A stretch of DNA of 64,000 bases from Zymobacter sp047495495 (GTDB lineage: Bacteria; Pseudomonadota; Gammaproteobacteria; Pseudomonadales; Halomonadaceae): positions 372,001 to 436,000 of the forward strand of contig NZ_CP179930.1 of the NCBI RefSeq assembly GCF_047495495.1, read 5' to 3'. The position numbers were made by a program, and so were the translations under genes. The notes beneath the pieces are model-generated. The model was not told the origin of the DNA. It made no database searches and worked only from the letters and a program-made list of their open reading frames with translations. The first letter of the stretch is position 1. Each line of letters begins with the position of its first letter. Of this stretch, positions 8,444-17,840 are shown in pieces.

Positions 8444-11374
8444 TCAGCTGTTGGGATCGACCGTGACGATGACGCGTACGGCATCCAGACGCAGGCGGGA
8501 GTCGTTGATTGCGACTTCCAGTTGGTCACGCTCCTGCTGTAGGGCGTCAATCTCATCCTGACGGATGCCCGGCGTGCGTGCAGCCAGTGCCTTGAGGCGT
8601 GCCAGTTCCTGATCCAACGTATCGCACATGCCTTGATGCGCGGCTTTCACCAGCGCTGGCAGCTCACGATCGGCTTCGCCTTCGGCCTTGTCCAACATCT
8701 CGCGCAGCTGCGGCAGGCATTGCTTGATGATGTCGCGGGCCATCGCGCGCTTGACGCGCTGCAAGTGCTTGGCCAGACCGCCGAACGAGACGTTCTTCGT
8801 CAGCACCTGACCGCCTTGATCCAGCAGAACGCGGATAGGTGTCGGTGGCAGGAAGCGGCCTGCATGCAGTGCCTTGGGCGCAGGCGTCTGCGTGACGAAC
8901 ATCACTTCGGTCATCAGGCGGCCCGCTGGAATTGCAGGGTGCTTGAGCAGGGCCAGTGATGTGTTGCCATGCGGACTGTCGATCGCGCGTGACAGCAGTT
9001 CCTGCACCAGCGGGTGTTCCCACGACAAGCGTTCTACGTCATCACGCTCCAGCGCAACGCTGCGCGAGAACGTCGCCGAGAAGCCTTCTTCACCCTTGAC
9101 CAGCCCAGGCAGACCGTCCAGCAGCTGGCCTGTCGGTGCAATGTGGTACAGCTCGCCACCGAGGTCCTTAATATCGAACCCGAACACTTCACTGGCCTGT
9201 TCCAGATAGCGTGACAGCTTTTCTTGGTCGTCCAGCTCGGTGATCAGGTCGGCCATGGCCTGTGGTTGACCTGCCGTGCGGTGTGCGAGCAGGCGGTAGC
9301 GGCCGGCTTGGCGTTTCTGGCGGCGCTCTTCCAGTGCATCGCGGGTATCCGCGATGACGGCATCCAGTTCGTCGGCATCAAGCAGTGCGGCGTCGAGCGA
9401 TTCGTTAAAGGCGTCGTAGAGTTCGCTGCCCAGCCCGGTCGGTTCACCAAAGCTCATCACGCCTTCGGCATACCAGCGGGCAACCGCTTCCATTGGTGTG
9501 CCTTCAAGTGTGAGCAGATGAATGTCGATCGGGTGTTGTTGACCAATACGGTCGAGGCGACCGATGCGCTGTTCGAGCTGATCCGGATGAGTCGGCACAT
9601 CGAACATGATCAGGTGATGGCAGTTTTGGAAGTTGCGACCTTCCGCACCGACTTCGGCACAGATCAGCAGCGGGCAGTTGGATTCGCCGTCGACGAACGC
9701 GGCCGCAGCACGGTCGCGTTCGATCAGCGACATGTGCTCGTGGAAGACAGGCACATGCAGGCCCGCGATGACGCGCAGCCCTTCTGCCAGCGAGCGTACC
9801 GTAGCGCTTGAATGGCAGATAACCAGCGCCTGTTCGCCCGGGTGTTCTTCTACCCAGTCGATGATGGCCTGTACGCGGGGGTCAATCTTCCACCACGGAT
9901 CAGCATCTTCGGTCGTCAACGCCATATAGGTGTCTTCGGGGTAGAGCAGCAGGTCGGGGTAGGCCAGCTCGTGCTCAATCATCAGCGTATCGAGGTAGTC
10001 CTCGTTGCGCTGGAGGCGGCGTACAACACGCTGGTAGGGCAGCGGTGCTTCCAGTCGCTGGGTGTGCAGGCGGCGCTCTGGGAAGCCTGCGATGTCGCGG
10101 CGGCTGTGGTGGAACATCACACGGCCGAGGCCGTGACGGTCCAGCAGCGCGCTGCGCAGACGCGCGAAGGCCTGTTGTTGAGCATCCTCGTCACCGTCGT
10201 CACGCAGTGCCTGCCACGCCTGCTGAGCGTCCTCGTCATCGGCAATGAAGGCCAGCAGTTGGGCTTCCAGTTCGGCCGAGAGCGAGGTGCGCTGTTCGTG
10301 CAGGGCGACCAGACCATCCATGATGTTGGCCAGCGGCGCATGGCGTTCTTCTTCCTGCTTGAACATCTCTAGATCGTGATAACGCTCGGGGTCGAGCAGT
10401 TGCAGCAGAGCGAAGTGGCGTTCTGCTCCAAGCTGTTCCGGCGTGGCGGTCAGCAGCAGTACGCTGGGAATCTGAGCGGTCAGTGTCGAGACGAAGGGAT
10501 AGCCGCTATCGGCATCTTCTTCATTGATGTGATGAGCCTCGTCGACGATCAGCATGTCCCACTGGCAGGCTTCTGCCTGTTGCTGGCGGCGCGGATTGGC
10601 AAACAGCCACTGGGCGCTGGCCAGTACCAACTGAGCGGTGTCGAACGGGTTTTCGTCGGGGTACTGCTGGCTCTGCTTTTCATCAAGCAGGCGCGCTTCT
10701 AGCCCGAAGCGGCGCAGCAGTTCGACCAGCCACTGGTGAGTCAGGCTTTCCGGAACCAGAATCAGGGTGCGGCCAACGCGGCCTGTGACCATCATACGGT
10801 GCAGGATGAGGCCCGCTTCGATGGTCTTGCCTAGCCCCACTTCATCGGCCAGTAGAACGCGTGGGCGGTGGCGATTAGCCACGTCGAGCGCGATGCCGGT
10901 CTGGTGAGGGATCAGGTCGACCTTCGGCCCTGAGAAGCCGTAGCCAGGGTGGCGCTGCAGACGCGCGTGGTGATTGAGGCTGCGGTAACGCAGGTTGAAC
11001 GCGTCATTGCGATCGACCTGACCTGTCAGCAGCTTGTCGCGGGCCTGATGGAAGGCCATACGATCGTTGAGGCAGGATTCGGGGAGTTCGGTCAGCGTAC
11101 CGTCCTGTCTGGCGCAGATATACGTGACCAACCCGTTGGCATCTTCCTTGATGTCTTCGACGCGAAGGGTTTCACCGTCGGCGGATTCCACCTGATCACC
11201 GCTGCCGAAGACCACGCGGGTCAGCGGGGCCTGGCGGGTGCTGTAGGTGCGCGTCTCTTCGCTAGCGGCAAAGTAGACTCTGACGGTGCGGGCATCACAG
11301 AAAAGGATGGTGCCCAGCCCAAGATTCGCTTCGCCATCGCTGATCCAGCGTTGGCCTGGTGTGAAGTCGCTCAT
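8444..11374 (-). CDS. rapA: RNA polymerase-associated SWI2/SNF2 ATPase RapA
   Basis: RapA (HepA) binds RNA polymerase and helps recycle it by translocating on nucleic acid. The 976 residues compare with 968 in E. coli. In order there are N-terminal Tudor-like domains (residues 1-110, beginning FTPGQRWISDGEANLGLG), the SNF2 ATPase with Walker A LADEVGLGKTIEAGL near residue 174 and a DEAHHI box near 280, the helicase C domain with QRIGRLDRIGQ near 615, and a long RapA-specific C-terminal region. It is a single gene with a hairpin at its 3' end. Confidence 0.97.
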   Translation of the reverse strand: MSDFTPGQRWISDGEANLGLGTILFCDARTVRVYFAASEETRTYSTRQAPLTRVVFGSGDQVESADGETLRVEDIKEDANGLVTYICARQDGTLTELPESCLNDRMAFHQARDKLLTGQVDRNDAFNLRYRSLNHHARLQRHPGYGFSGPKVDLIPHQTGIALDVANRHRPRVLLADEVGLGKTIEAGLILHRMMVTGRVGRTLILVPESLTHQWLVELLRRFGLEARLLDEKQSQQYPDENPFDTAQLVLASAQWLFANPRRQQQAEACQWDMLIVDEAHHINEEDADSGYPFVSTLTAQIPSVLLLTATPEQLGAERHFALLQLLDPERYHDLEMFKQEEERHAPLANIMDGLVALHEQRTSLSAELEAQLLAFIADDEDAQQAWQALRDDGDEDAQQQAFARLRSALLDRHGLGRVMFHHSRRDIAGFPERRLHTQRLEAPLPYQRVVRRLQRNEDYLDTLMIEHELAYPDLLLYPEDTYMALTTEDADPWWKIDPRVQAIIDWVEEHPGEQALVICHSSATVRSLAEGLRVIAGLHVPVFHEHMSLIERDRAAAAFVDGESNCPLLICAEVGAEGRNFQNCHHLIMFDVPTHPDQLEQRIGRLDRIGQQHPIDIHLLTLEGTPMEAVARWYAEGVMSFGEPTGLGSELYDAFNESLDAALLDADELDAVIADTRDALEERRQKRQAGRYRLLAHRTAGQPQAMADLITELDDQEKLSRYLEQASEVFGFDIKDLGGELYHIAPTGQLLDGLPGLVKGEEGFSATFSRSVALERDDVERLSWEHPLVQELLSRAIDSPHGNTSLALLKHPAIPAGRLMTEVMFVTQTPAPKALHAGRFLPPTPIRVLLDQGGQVLTKNVSFGGLAKHLQRVKRAMARDIIKQCLPQLREMLDKAEGEADRELPALVKAAHQGMCDTLDQELARLKALAARTPGIRQDEIDALQQERDQLEVAINDSRLRLDAVRVIVTVDPNS

Positions 11375-11680
11375 AGTTCAGAGAAGTGCCCGTAAAGATT
11401 CATGGTGCCCGTTTATAGGGGCGCATATTCTAGCGGCTCGCCCTGCCAGCGGATAGTGCGTTGTAGTCGATAATGCACTTCATGTCGCACCCCACATTCG
11501 GTGGTGATCTGCCAGTACCCCGCGCACTGTCTGGGCATCACCGCTGTTCGGTATGGCTGCAATTTCAATACACCGCATTAGATAAAATCACGGATGGGGT
11601 ATGGAGACTTCGTGTAACGCGGTGCCACGCACTTCGCGTTTGCTGTGTATCCTGTATTCTGAATCTAGCTGCACGCCCAG
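11375..11680. other. Intergenic region between divergent rapA and the PLD gene
   Basis: 306 bases that should carry promoters for both divergent genes. I see no convincing gene, terminator or strong consensus promoter here. Confidence 0.4.
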
Positions 11681-13231
11681 ATGAACGTGACGCAGGCCGT
11701 CACTCTTTTCTTTCCGCCACAGCAGACCACGCGCATGCCTTCATCCTTGCATTCCACGTCTTCTTCTACCCCCGAATCGTTGTCATCGCTGCAGCGGCTG
11801 GCCGCACAGGATCAGCACCACGCTGGGCGCTCGGGGTTCAGGCTGTTCGCCCACGGCGGGGAGGCGTTCGCGCTGCGCGCGGTGACGGCGGATCAGGCCC
11901 GCAGCACGTTGGATATTCAAACCTACATTTTGGAAGACGGTCACAGTACGCGGCGGTTGATTACACGCATCATTGATGCGGCCGAGCGGGGCGTAACGGT
12001 GCGGCTGCTGGTCGATGATCTTAGTGTAGGGGGGTTGCAGAAGCGCTTGGCCATGCTGGATGCGCATCCGCGCGTCAGTGTGAGGATATTCAATCCGGTA
12101 CGCCACTGGCGCCGTGTTGCGCCGCTGCGCTGGCTCACCTTCGCACTGCAGGCACACCGTTTGCATCGGCGCATGCACAATAAATTATGGCTGGTGGACG
12201 ATGCGATTGGGATTGTCGGGGGGCGTAACCTCAGCGATGACTACTTCAACGTCAATCCGGCGCACGATTTCTTGGACATTGATGTGGCAGCGGTCGGCGG
12301 TCCTGCCGTTGCACAGATGAAACGCTCGTTCGAGGCCTACTGGCAGCACGAACTGGCTGTGCCGTTGACCACTTTCATCACTGCGCCGGAAGGCGACTGG
12401 CGCGAGATGTATGCGCTCTGTCACCGCTCGGCCAAGGCGACACGCTATACCCAGTCGCTGGATGCGCTGTGCGCTCGGTCGCTCGACAGTTTGTTGAGCC
12501 CGCTGACGTGGGCGACCTCTTCAGTGGTGTGGGACTCTCCTGATGCTGCTGGTGCTGCGGGCCTGCCGCCTATCGGTCTGCGCATGAGCCATGCCGTAGG
12601 GCAGGCGCTTTCCTCGGTGCAGCGTCGCCTGCTGGTCATTTCCGGCTATTTCGTGCCAGAGCAGCTTGATACCATCGACATTTTTGGCCTGGCCCATCGC
12701 GGGGTGCAGATATCCGTATTGACCAATGCACTAGAGGCATCGGATGTGCCCATCGTGCACGGTGGCTATGCGCCGCATCGCAAGGCACTCTTGGAAGCGG
12801 GAGTGAAGCTGTATGAAGTACGCCGCAAGCAGCGCGTGAAGCGCGAGCGGCTGCATCGTCGACGTCATGCCCACAGTCGCCCTCGGCTGTCGCCTTCTCA
12901 GTCCTATAGCCTGCACGCTAAAGCAATGGCGCTGGACAGCGATCGTTTGATCGTTGGGTCGTTCAACATTGACCCCCGTTCCGTGTGGTGGAACTGCGAA
13001 ATCGTGGCCATCATCGACAGCCCTGCGCTCAACCGACAGCTCACCCTGATCGGCGAATGGGGTAAACAGCCACGCTATAGCTTCCGCGTTCGGCTGTACG
13101 AAGGGGCGTTGCAATGGCGAACCCTTGATGATCATGGTCATTCACAGGTGCTGACGCGTGAGCCTGGCTCGCCGTGGCGACGCTTTCAGGCGTGGTGCTG
13201 CGCCAGGCTCGGTCTGGCGCGCTACCTGTAG
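11681..13231 (+). CDS. Phospholipase D-family protein, ClsC-like cardiolipin synthase
   Basis: The protein (516 residues from the upstream ATG; about 498 if the ATG at 11735 is used) has two HKD motifs: HNKLWLVDDAIGIVGGRN starting at His166 and HAKAMALDSDRLIVGSFN starting at His412. There is no N-terminal transmembrane hairpin, so it is closer to E. coli ClsC (YmdC) than to ClsA. A role in cardiolipin formation from phosphatidylglycerol plus phosphatidylethanolamine is inferred. Other PLD-type phosphodiesterase activities are possible. Arg/His-rich patches near residue 385 look membrane-surface binding. It converges on padC with only 21 bases between stops. Confidence 0.85.
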   Translation: MNVTQAVTLFFPPQQTTRMPSSLHSTSSSTPESLSSLQRLAAQDQHHAGRSGFRLFAHGGEAFALRAVTADQARSTLDIQTYILEDGHSTRRLITRIIDAAERGVTVRLLVDDLSVGGLQKRLAMLDAHPRVSVRIFNPVRHWRRVAPLRWLTFALQAHRLHRRMHNKLWLVDDAIGIVGGRNLSDDYFNVNPAHDFLDIDVAAVGGPAVAQMKRSFEAYWQHELAVPLTTFITAPEGDWREMYALCHRSAKATRYTQSLDALCARSLDSLLSPLTWATSSVVWDSPDAAGAAGLPPIGLRMSHAVGQALSSVQRRLLVISGYFVPEQLDTIDIFGLAHRGVQISVLTNALEASDVPIVHGGYAPHRKALLEAGVKLYEVRRKQRVKRERLHRRRHAHSRPRLSPSQSYSLHAKAMALDSDRLIVGSFNIDPRSVWWNCEIVAIIDSPALNRQLTLIGEWGKQPRYSFRVRLYEGALQWRTLDDHGHSQVLTREPGSPWRRFQAWCCARLGLARYL

Positions 13232-13252
13232 CGATATTTAGATACAGGTTGG

Positions 13253-13786
13253 TTAATGGCGGAGCTTGAAGGGCGAGCGCTGGCACAGGGCATTGATATA
13301 GCCTGCTGGCAGTTCGCTAGGCGCGCAGCGAATGACCTCCTCATTGCCTGCACCGCGATTCTCCATTCCTTTGATCTGTGAATACTCGTCCAGAACGAAC
13401 ATTGGGTAGGTGGGACCTGCATCGCGCAGGGTGCGCATTTCATCCAGATGTTGATTCTGGAAGCAGACCGTTTTTTGCGGCGCATCGGCAATCCAGCGTG
13501 GAAAGAACGCTGTACCGTGAGTCAGCCCATCCCTTAGGTTGAAGACCAGACAGACCGCGGTGCCAGTTGGCTCTTTCCACGTCACCTTGAAGATGTCCTC
13601 GGCGATACAGGCGATATGGGCAGGCTGATCCTTCACCCAGCGCCCTCCAACGTCGCCGCTGTGAATCCGGTAGTCGACAAGGTCTGCCTGCTTGATGTAC
13701 ATCTCGTAGCACCAACCATTCTCGTAGGAGTACAGGATATGCTGGCCAACGAAGTGTGCTATGAGAGAAGCGTAACGGTTATGCAT
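13253..13786 (-). CDS. padC: Phenolic acid decarboxylase
   Basis: PadC decarboxylates p-coumaric, ferulic and caffeic acids to vinyl phenols without a cofactor, detoxifying plant hydroxycinnamates. The 177-residue protein has the family core ILYSYENGWCYEMYIK, DYRIHSGDVGGRWVKDQ, VTWKEPTGTAVCL and FFPRWI. With an offset of 8, the catalytic residues of the Bacillus subtilis enzyme (Tyr11, Tyr13, Arg41, Glu64) fall on Tyr19, Tyr21, Arg49 and Glu72, all present. It is slightly longer than usual, with a C-terminal extension. No adjacent PadR repressor gene is seen. Confidence 0.93.
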   Translation of the reverse strand: MHNRYASLIAHFVGQHILYSYENGWCYEMYIKQADLVDYRIHSGDVGGRWVKDQPAHIACIAEDIFKVTWKEPTGTAVCLVFNLRDGLTHGTAFFPRWIADAPQKTVCFQNQHLDEMRTLRDAGPTYPMFVLDEYSQIKGMENRGAGNEEVIRCAPSELPAGYINALCQRSPFKLRH

Positions 13787-13922
13787 GATGGGCGTCCTTC
13801 CATGAGGGGCCTGTTTTCAGCGTAGTCTGCCTCCTCATAAAGAAGACCTGTCCGATGGGCTGGATGGTTATTGGTCGAGCGGCGGCTCGATAGCAGCAGT
13901 TGAGAACAACAGGAGTAGTGAT

Positions 13923-15011
13923 ATGCCACAGTGCCTTCGTACGGTTGCCACCGCCCTTTGCGTCGGTGTCATCAGTAGTGTCTTTTCGCTGGCTGCACAG
14001 GGAGCCACCATGCTGGAACATTGGCCAACCGCTCAGGCCCGTCAGGTCGATGCCATGATTGATGCCAATCGTGGTCGTGAAGGGGCTTATGCCGTCTTCG
14101 ACATGGACAACACTAGCTACCGTTACGATGCGACCGAAGCGCTGCTGGCGTGGATGGAGCACAAGGGGGTACTGACCCGTGAGCGTCTCGATCCCTCGTT
14201 GAAGCTGATTCCTTTCCGCGATGAGCAGGGCGTGCATGAAAGTCTGTACAGCTACTACAACCGCCTGTGCAGCGAAGTTGATGACCTTGTGTGCTACCCG
14301 TGGATCGCGCAGGCTTTTTCAGGTTTTACCCTGCGTGAACTGAAACAGAACGTTGATGACATGATGGCCGATGGACGGCCGATTCCAGTCAGCTACTGGT
14401 CGGGCCATACGCAAAAGCAGAGCACTGTGAACCCGCCTCGGCCGCTGAAAGGCATGCAGGAGCTGTATCACCATCTGCAGGAAAACGGCATCAAGGTGTA
14501 TGTGATGACGGCGGGGAACGAAGAGATCGTGCGCATGATCGCCAGTGATCCCCAGTATGGCTATGGGCTGGACCCTCGGCAGGTTATCGGTATCAACATG
14601 CTGTTGAAGGATCCTCGCACTGGCGCGCTGACGACGTCCCGCTTCCAGATTCGTGACGGTCAGTACGATCCCCAGAAGAACCTCGACAAGGTATTGACGC
14701 CGTATCTGGTTAACCCGATGACCTGGTTCGAAGGCAAACTGGGCACGATTACGGGCTGGATTGATCAGTGGCAGAAGCCCGTGATGGTGGGCGGTGATAC
14801 ACCGCGTTCGGACGGCTTTATGCTGTTGAACGGTGTGGATGTCGAGCACGGAGGCGTGCGCCTATGGGTCGTGCGCAAGCCTGCCGCGCTACAGCAGATG
14901 CGCGATTGGCGCCACGCGTCCGCTGAACGCCAGAAGGCACTGGGGCAGCCCGTGACGGCTGATCAGAACTGGATCGAGGTCTCTCAGGATGATCTAGATA
15001 CCTCTCGGTAG
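13923..15011 (+). CDS. Secreted HAD phosphatase, phosphorylcholine phosphatase-like
   Basis: The 362-residue precursor has a Sec signal (hydrophobic residues 10-26, cleavage probably after AAQGA). HAD motif I is FDMDNTS with Asp60 (nucleophile) and Asp62, motif II is YVMTAGN, and motif IV is GGDTPRSDGFML near residue 285. This arrangement matches PchP of Pseudomonas aeruginosa, which hydrolyses phosphorylcholine in the periplasm to release choline. Activity on phosphoethanolamine or p-nitrophenyl phosphate is equally possible. No choline uptake or oxidation genes are adjacent. Confidence 0.85.
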   Translation: MPQCLRTVATALCVGVISSVFSLAAQGATMLEHWPTAQARQVDAMIDANRGREGAYAVFDMDNTSYRYDATEALLAWMEHKGVLTRERLDPSLKLIPFRDEQGVHESLYSYYNRLCSEVDDLVCYPWIAQAFSGFTLRELKQNVDDMMADGRPIPVSYWSGHTQKQSTVNPPRPLKGMQELYHHLQENGIKVYVMTAGNEEIVRMIASDPQYGYGLDPRQVIGINMLLKDPRTGALTTSRFQIRDGQYDPQKNLDKVLTPYLVNPMTWFEGKLGTITGWIDQWQKPVMVGGDTPRSDGFMLLNGVDVEHGGVRLWVVRKPAALQQMRDWRHASAERQKALGQPVTADQNWIEVSQDDLDTSR

Positions 15012-15308
15012 ACCGCCGTTTGTCCAGTGGTGGCGCGTGTAGTGGAAAAGCCATGCAAAGAAGGCGCCTGCGGGTGCCCTCTTTCATTGGCAGGGGCAGG
15101 GATAGGAACCGGAAGTTGGGCTGCGGGGCATTAGTGGATGTGTCTAGTGGGCAGGTCGACCGAGTATTGTGCTCGCCAAGAGCAGAGTGTTCGCGGAGAG
15201 AAGAGAAGCGCTATTCGCCGCCTGCCGTTGTCTGCGAAAGGGAGGGATAAAGCGGTGAGGGCGAGCGCATCAAGGGATGATGAAGAGAAGTTTTAAATCT
15301 TAGGTATA
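15012..15308. other. Intergenic, nothing recognised
   Basis: About 300 bases between the phosphatase gene and the tRNA terminator. The only plus-strand frames are short, without family resemblance. I see no clear terminator for the phosphatase gene. Confidence 0.4.
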
Positions 15309-15310
15309 CA

Positions 15311-15345
15311 AAAAGCCCCGCAGGCGTTGAACCTGCGGGGCTTTT
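15311..15345 (-). terminator. Terminator of tRNA-Pro (usable on both strands)
   Basis: AAAAGCCCCGCAGG / CCTGCGGGGCTTTT with a 7-base loop. On the minus strand the stem ends in a T run, 12 bases after the tRNA CCA end. Confidence 0.92.
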
Positions 15346-15356
15346 GTCGAGAATTC

Positions 15357-15433
15357 TGGTCGGAGTGATAGGATTTGAACCTACGACCCCTGCCTCCCGA
15401 AGACAGTGCTCTACCAAGCTGAGCTACACTCCG
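15357..15433 (-). tRNA. tRNA-Pro (anticodon CGG)
   Basis: On the minus strand the acceptor arms CGGAGTG and CACTCCG pair, followed by discriminator A and an encoded CCA. The D-arm region reads TAGCTCAGCTTGGTAGAGCA. The anticodon loop is TTCGGGA, with anticodon CGG at 15399-15397 closed by CTGTC/GGCAG. The T loop is GGTTCAAATCC. A sigma70-type promoter lies upstream and a terminator downstream, so it is transcribed alone. Confidence 0.96.
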
Positions 15434-15496
15434 ACATTCGATAAGTTATTGAAAAGCTAGCATTTTATGCTGCTGTTCGCCTCATCGACAGGGGCC

Positions 15497-15524
15497 ATTA
15501 TACGCATTCTTGCTTCGAACGCAA
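15497..15524 (-). promoter_or_regulatory. Sigma70-type promoter for tRNA-Pro
   Basis: On the minus strand TTGCGT (15524-15519) and a perfect TATAAT (15502-15497) are separated by 16 bases. This predicts a transcription start near 15490, about 57 bases before the mature tRNA. It lies immediately 3' of ispB. Confidence 0.75.
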
Positions 15525-15532
15525 GCCCTGAT

Positions 15533-16516
15533 TCAGACAGAGCGTTCCACAGCCTGCTGTGCCAGCAGTGAAAGGCTGTCCTTAAAAGGCGAGTCGGGCA
15601 TGATGGCCAGCGCTTCCAGCGCACGCTGAGCACGATCGTTGGCCTGCTGGCGCGTGTAGTCGAGCGCACCGGTATCGTGGACGATGCGCAGGATCGTCTC
15701 TAGGTTATCCATACCATCGCCTTTTTCGATCGCCTGACGGATCAGTGCGGTTTCTTTGGCATTGCCTTTCTGCATGGCGTGCAGCAGTGGCAAGGTGGGT
15801 TTGCCTTCGGCAAGATCGTCGCCCACGTTTTTACCCATCTCGGCGGCGTTGCCGGCGTAATCCAGATAGTCGTCGATCAACTGGAAGGCCATGCCCAGTT
15901 CCTGGCCGAATACGCGCAGTGCTTCCTTGTGCGCTTCCGGTGCCGAGGTCAGCATGGCACCTGTATGAGCGGACGCCTCGAACAGCATCGCGGTCTTGCC
16001 GCGAATGGTGCGGTAGTAGTCGTCTTCACTGATGTCAGCGTTACCGATATTGGTCAGCTGAAGCACTTCACCTTCGGCGATCGTCGAGGTGGCGTGTGAC
16101 AGTACGGCCATGATCGGCATTGAGCCGACATCGACCATCATCTCGAACGAGCGGGAATAGAGGAAGTCTCCGACCAGAATGGACGGTGCATTGCCCCACG
16201 TTTCATTGGCCGTCGCCTTGCCGCGTCGCAGGCTGGACTCGTCGACCACATCATCGTGCAGCAGTGTCGAGGTATGCATGAACTCGATCAGCGCCGCCAG
16301 CAATGTGTGACGATCGCCTTCATATCCCAGTGCTCGTGCCGCCAGCAGTACCAGCAGCGGGCGCACTCGCTTGCCGCCGCTGTCGACGATGTAGTGACCA
16401 ATCGTCTCGATCAGTGTGACGCCGGAAGCCAGCCGTTCATGGATGATCCGGTTCACTTGCTCGAAGTCGTCAGCAACAGGGGCATGCGTGGGTAGGGCGC
16501 TCAATGACATGGGCAT
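15533..16516 (-). CDS. ispB: Octaprenyl diphosphate synthase
   Basis: A trans-polyprenyl synthase making the ubiquinone/menaquinone side chain. At 327 residues it is close to the 323 of E. coli IspB. The first aspartate-rich motif is LLHDDVVDES near residues 90-99, the second is LIDDYLDYAG near residue 214, and GGKRVRPLL marks the substrate site. Initiation is at MPMSLSALPT. In many gammaproteobacteria this gene is divergent from rplU-rpmA-obgE. Here rplU is about 30 kb away, with the island between. Confidence 0.95.
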   Translation of the reverse strand: MPMSLSALPTHAPVADDFEQVNRIIHERLASGVTLIETIGHYIVDSGGKRVRPLLVLLAARALGYEGDRHTLLAALIEFMHTSTLLHDDVVDESSLRRGKATANETWGNAPSILVGDFLYSRSFEMMVDVGSMPIMAVLSHATSTIAEGEVLQLTNIGNADISEDDYYRTIRGKTAMLFEASAHTGAMLTSAPEAHKEALRVFGQELGMAFQLIDDYLDYAGNAAEMGKNVGDDLAEGKPTLPLLHAMQKGNAKETALIRQAIEKGDGMDNLETILRIVHDTGALDYTRQQANDRAQRALEALAIMPDSPFKDSLSLLAQQAVERSV

Positions 16517-17014
16517 ACTCAGTGTAAGACAGTAAGAACGTTAGGCGCGGACGAGCTAGCCGAGCGGTGTGCACGCCATGATAGCTATCATGTTATCGCA
16601 TGATGGCGCGTCGTGTATGACAGATCGCCATTGGCCTGCTCAGCATGCCGCGAGTCACCCTTCGCCGTCCAGCATCAACAGGTCGCTCATTCAGCTCATT
16701 ACCTTACCATTTTAATCGGTGTTGGTCAGGCCAGCGCTGCCAAAGGGGTCCGTCATCCGAGCGCATACCGTTCACTATAGCGACAATCTGTGAGCCACGA
16801 TGTGCTGCGACGAAACGTCTGCCAGTAAGAGGCTGGGGTTTGCCCTCGCTTAACGCGACTTAAGGTATCCTAGGCCGCATTCAAGCGATGACATTGGCAG
16901 GGATGCGTGTCTCGCGTGATCACGACTGTGCATAAAGTTACACAGGCACCGCCACGATCAGTACCGCGCGTTTTCTATCGCCGTCTTCCTATATAAGAAA
17001 CAAGGGCATGCTTC
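16517..17014. other. Intergenic at the island's left edge
   Basis: About 500 bases with no supported gene. It should hold the ispB promoter and the promoter of the DUF4123 gene. The only marked structure is a 16-base perfect palindrome at 16577-16592. Confidence 0.45.
16577..16592. repeat. 16-base perfect palindrome upstream of ispB
   Basis: CATGATAGCTATCATG is its own reverse complement and lies 61 bases upstream of the ispB start codon. This is a position suitable for an operator. No known regulator site is recognised. Confidence 0.55.
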
Positions 17015-17824
17015 ATGGCGCACTACCTACTGCTAGATCCCTCCACTTTCGATCCTCAGTCACTGACGACACCTGCCATAGAGCAGCAGCAACAGCGCGA
17101 TGCCGATAGCATAGCGACGATCGATAACCCTGCGATTCCCGCGATCGTTGCTGAGCAGCTGCGGTTGCAGCCGTGCGTTCAGGGCAGTGTGCTCTGGCAA
17201 GAGAGCCACGAGTGGGCTGATGCCCTGTCGGAAGACTATCGCCCTTGCATCAGCGGCTGGCTTGACGCTGACCTTTCTACGCAGGCTCTGGCGATGGCCC
17301 TCAGAGCCAACATGGTGCAGCCCATTCCCAACGGACGTCGAGCGCTCATTCGCCTATATGACCCTCGCGTTCTTCAGCATTTGCATGTGCTATTGGGAGA
17401 GGAGCAGCTCGCGGCACTAATTTCGCCAGTAACACGCTGGACGTACAGCGACTGGAACCATGACCTTCAGACGATCGAGATCAAGGCACCGCGCCGACAG
17501 GTGAATCTGACCGAAGAGCAGTGGGCCTCGATCAAGCGGTTCGATGCCACGTCGCACGTGGTCAGCGTCTGGCGAGATATGCGTGCAGAGAGCGAACGCA
17601 AAGTCCCGCATGACGCCTCGGTCAAGGCCGATCGACAAGTGGCAAACGCACTGAACTACGGGCTGGAAACCCAGATGGATGTGACCGCTTATGCTCTGTG
17701 CGGACTGGCATACCGCGAAGATTTCGATCAGATACCTGAAGTGCAGCGCATGCTGCAACAGTGCGGACAGGGCACACCATTTATGTATTTCATTGATACG
17801 ATTCAGAATGATTTTTTGATGTGA
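17015..17824 (+). CDS. DUF4123 protein, T6SS effector adaptor/chaperone
   Basis: DUF4123 proteins (Tap/TEC adaptors) load specific toxic effectors onto VgrG spikes of the type VI secretion system. This 269-residue protein has the family core: an N-terminal YLLLDP strand, ISGWLDAD, ALIRLYDPRVLQHLHVLLGEEQLAALI near residues 110-136, then PVTRWTYSDW. It is predicted cytoplasmic, with no signal. Its base composition is like the chromosome's, whereas sequence after its stop turns sharply AT-rich. The next frame begins 17 bases downstream, as expected for adaptor-cargo pairs. No VgrG or T6SS structural gene is in the window. Confidence 0.85.
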   Translation: MAHYLLLDPSTFDPQSLTTPAIEQQQQRDADSIATIDNPAIPAIVAEQLRLQPCVQGSVLWQESHEWADALSEDYRPCISGWLDADLSTQALAMALRANMVQPIPNGRRALIRLYDPRVLQHLHVLLGEEQLAALISPVTRWTYSDWNHDLQTIEIKAPRRQVNLTEEQWASIKRFDATSHVVSVWRDMRAESERKVPHDASVKADRQVANALNYGLETQMDVTAYALCGLAYREDFDQIPEVQRMLQQCGQGTPFMYFIDTIQNDFLM

Positions 17825-17840
17825 TTTAAGGGGGAAAACA

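Noticed and set aside
15020..15250. Small plus-strand frame after the phosphatase gene
   Set aside because: No ribosome site, Arg/Cys-rich random composition and no family resemblance.
15357..16516. tRNA-Pro as the attachment site of the island
   Set aside because: The island lies on the far side of ispB, no integrase gene is present and I found no direct repeat of the tRNA 3' end.
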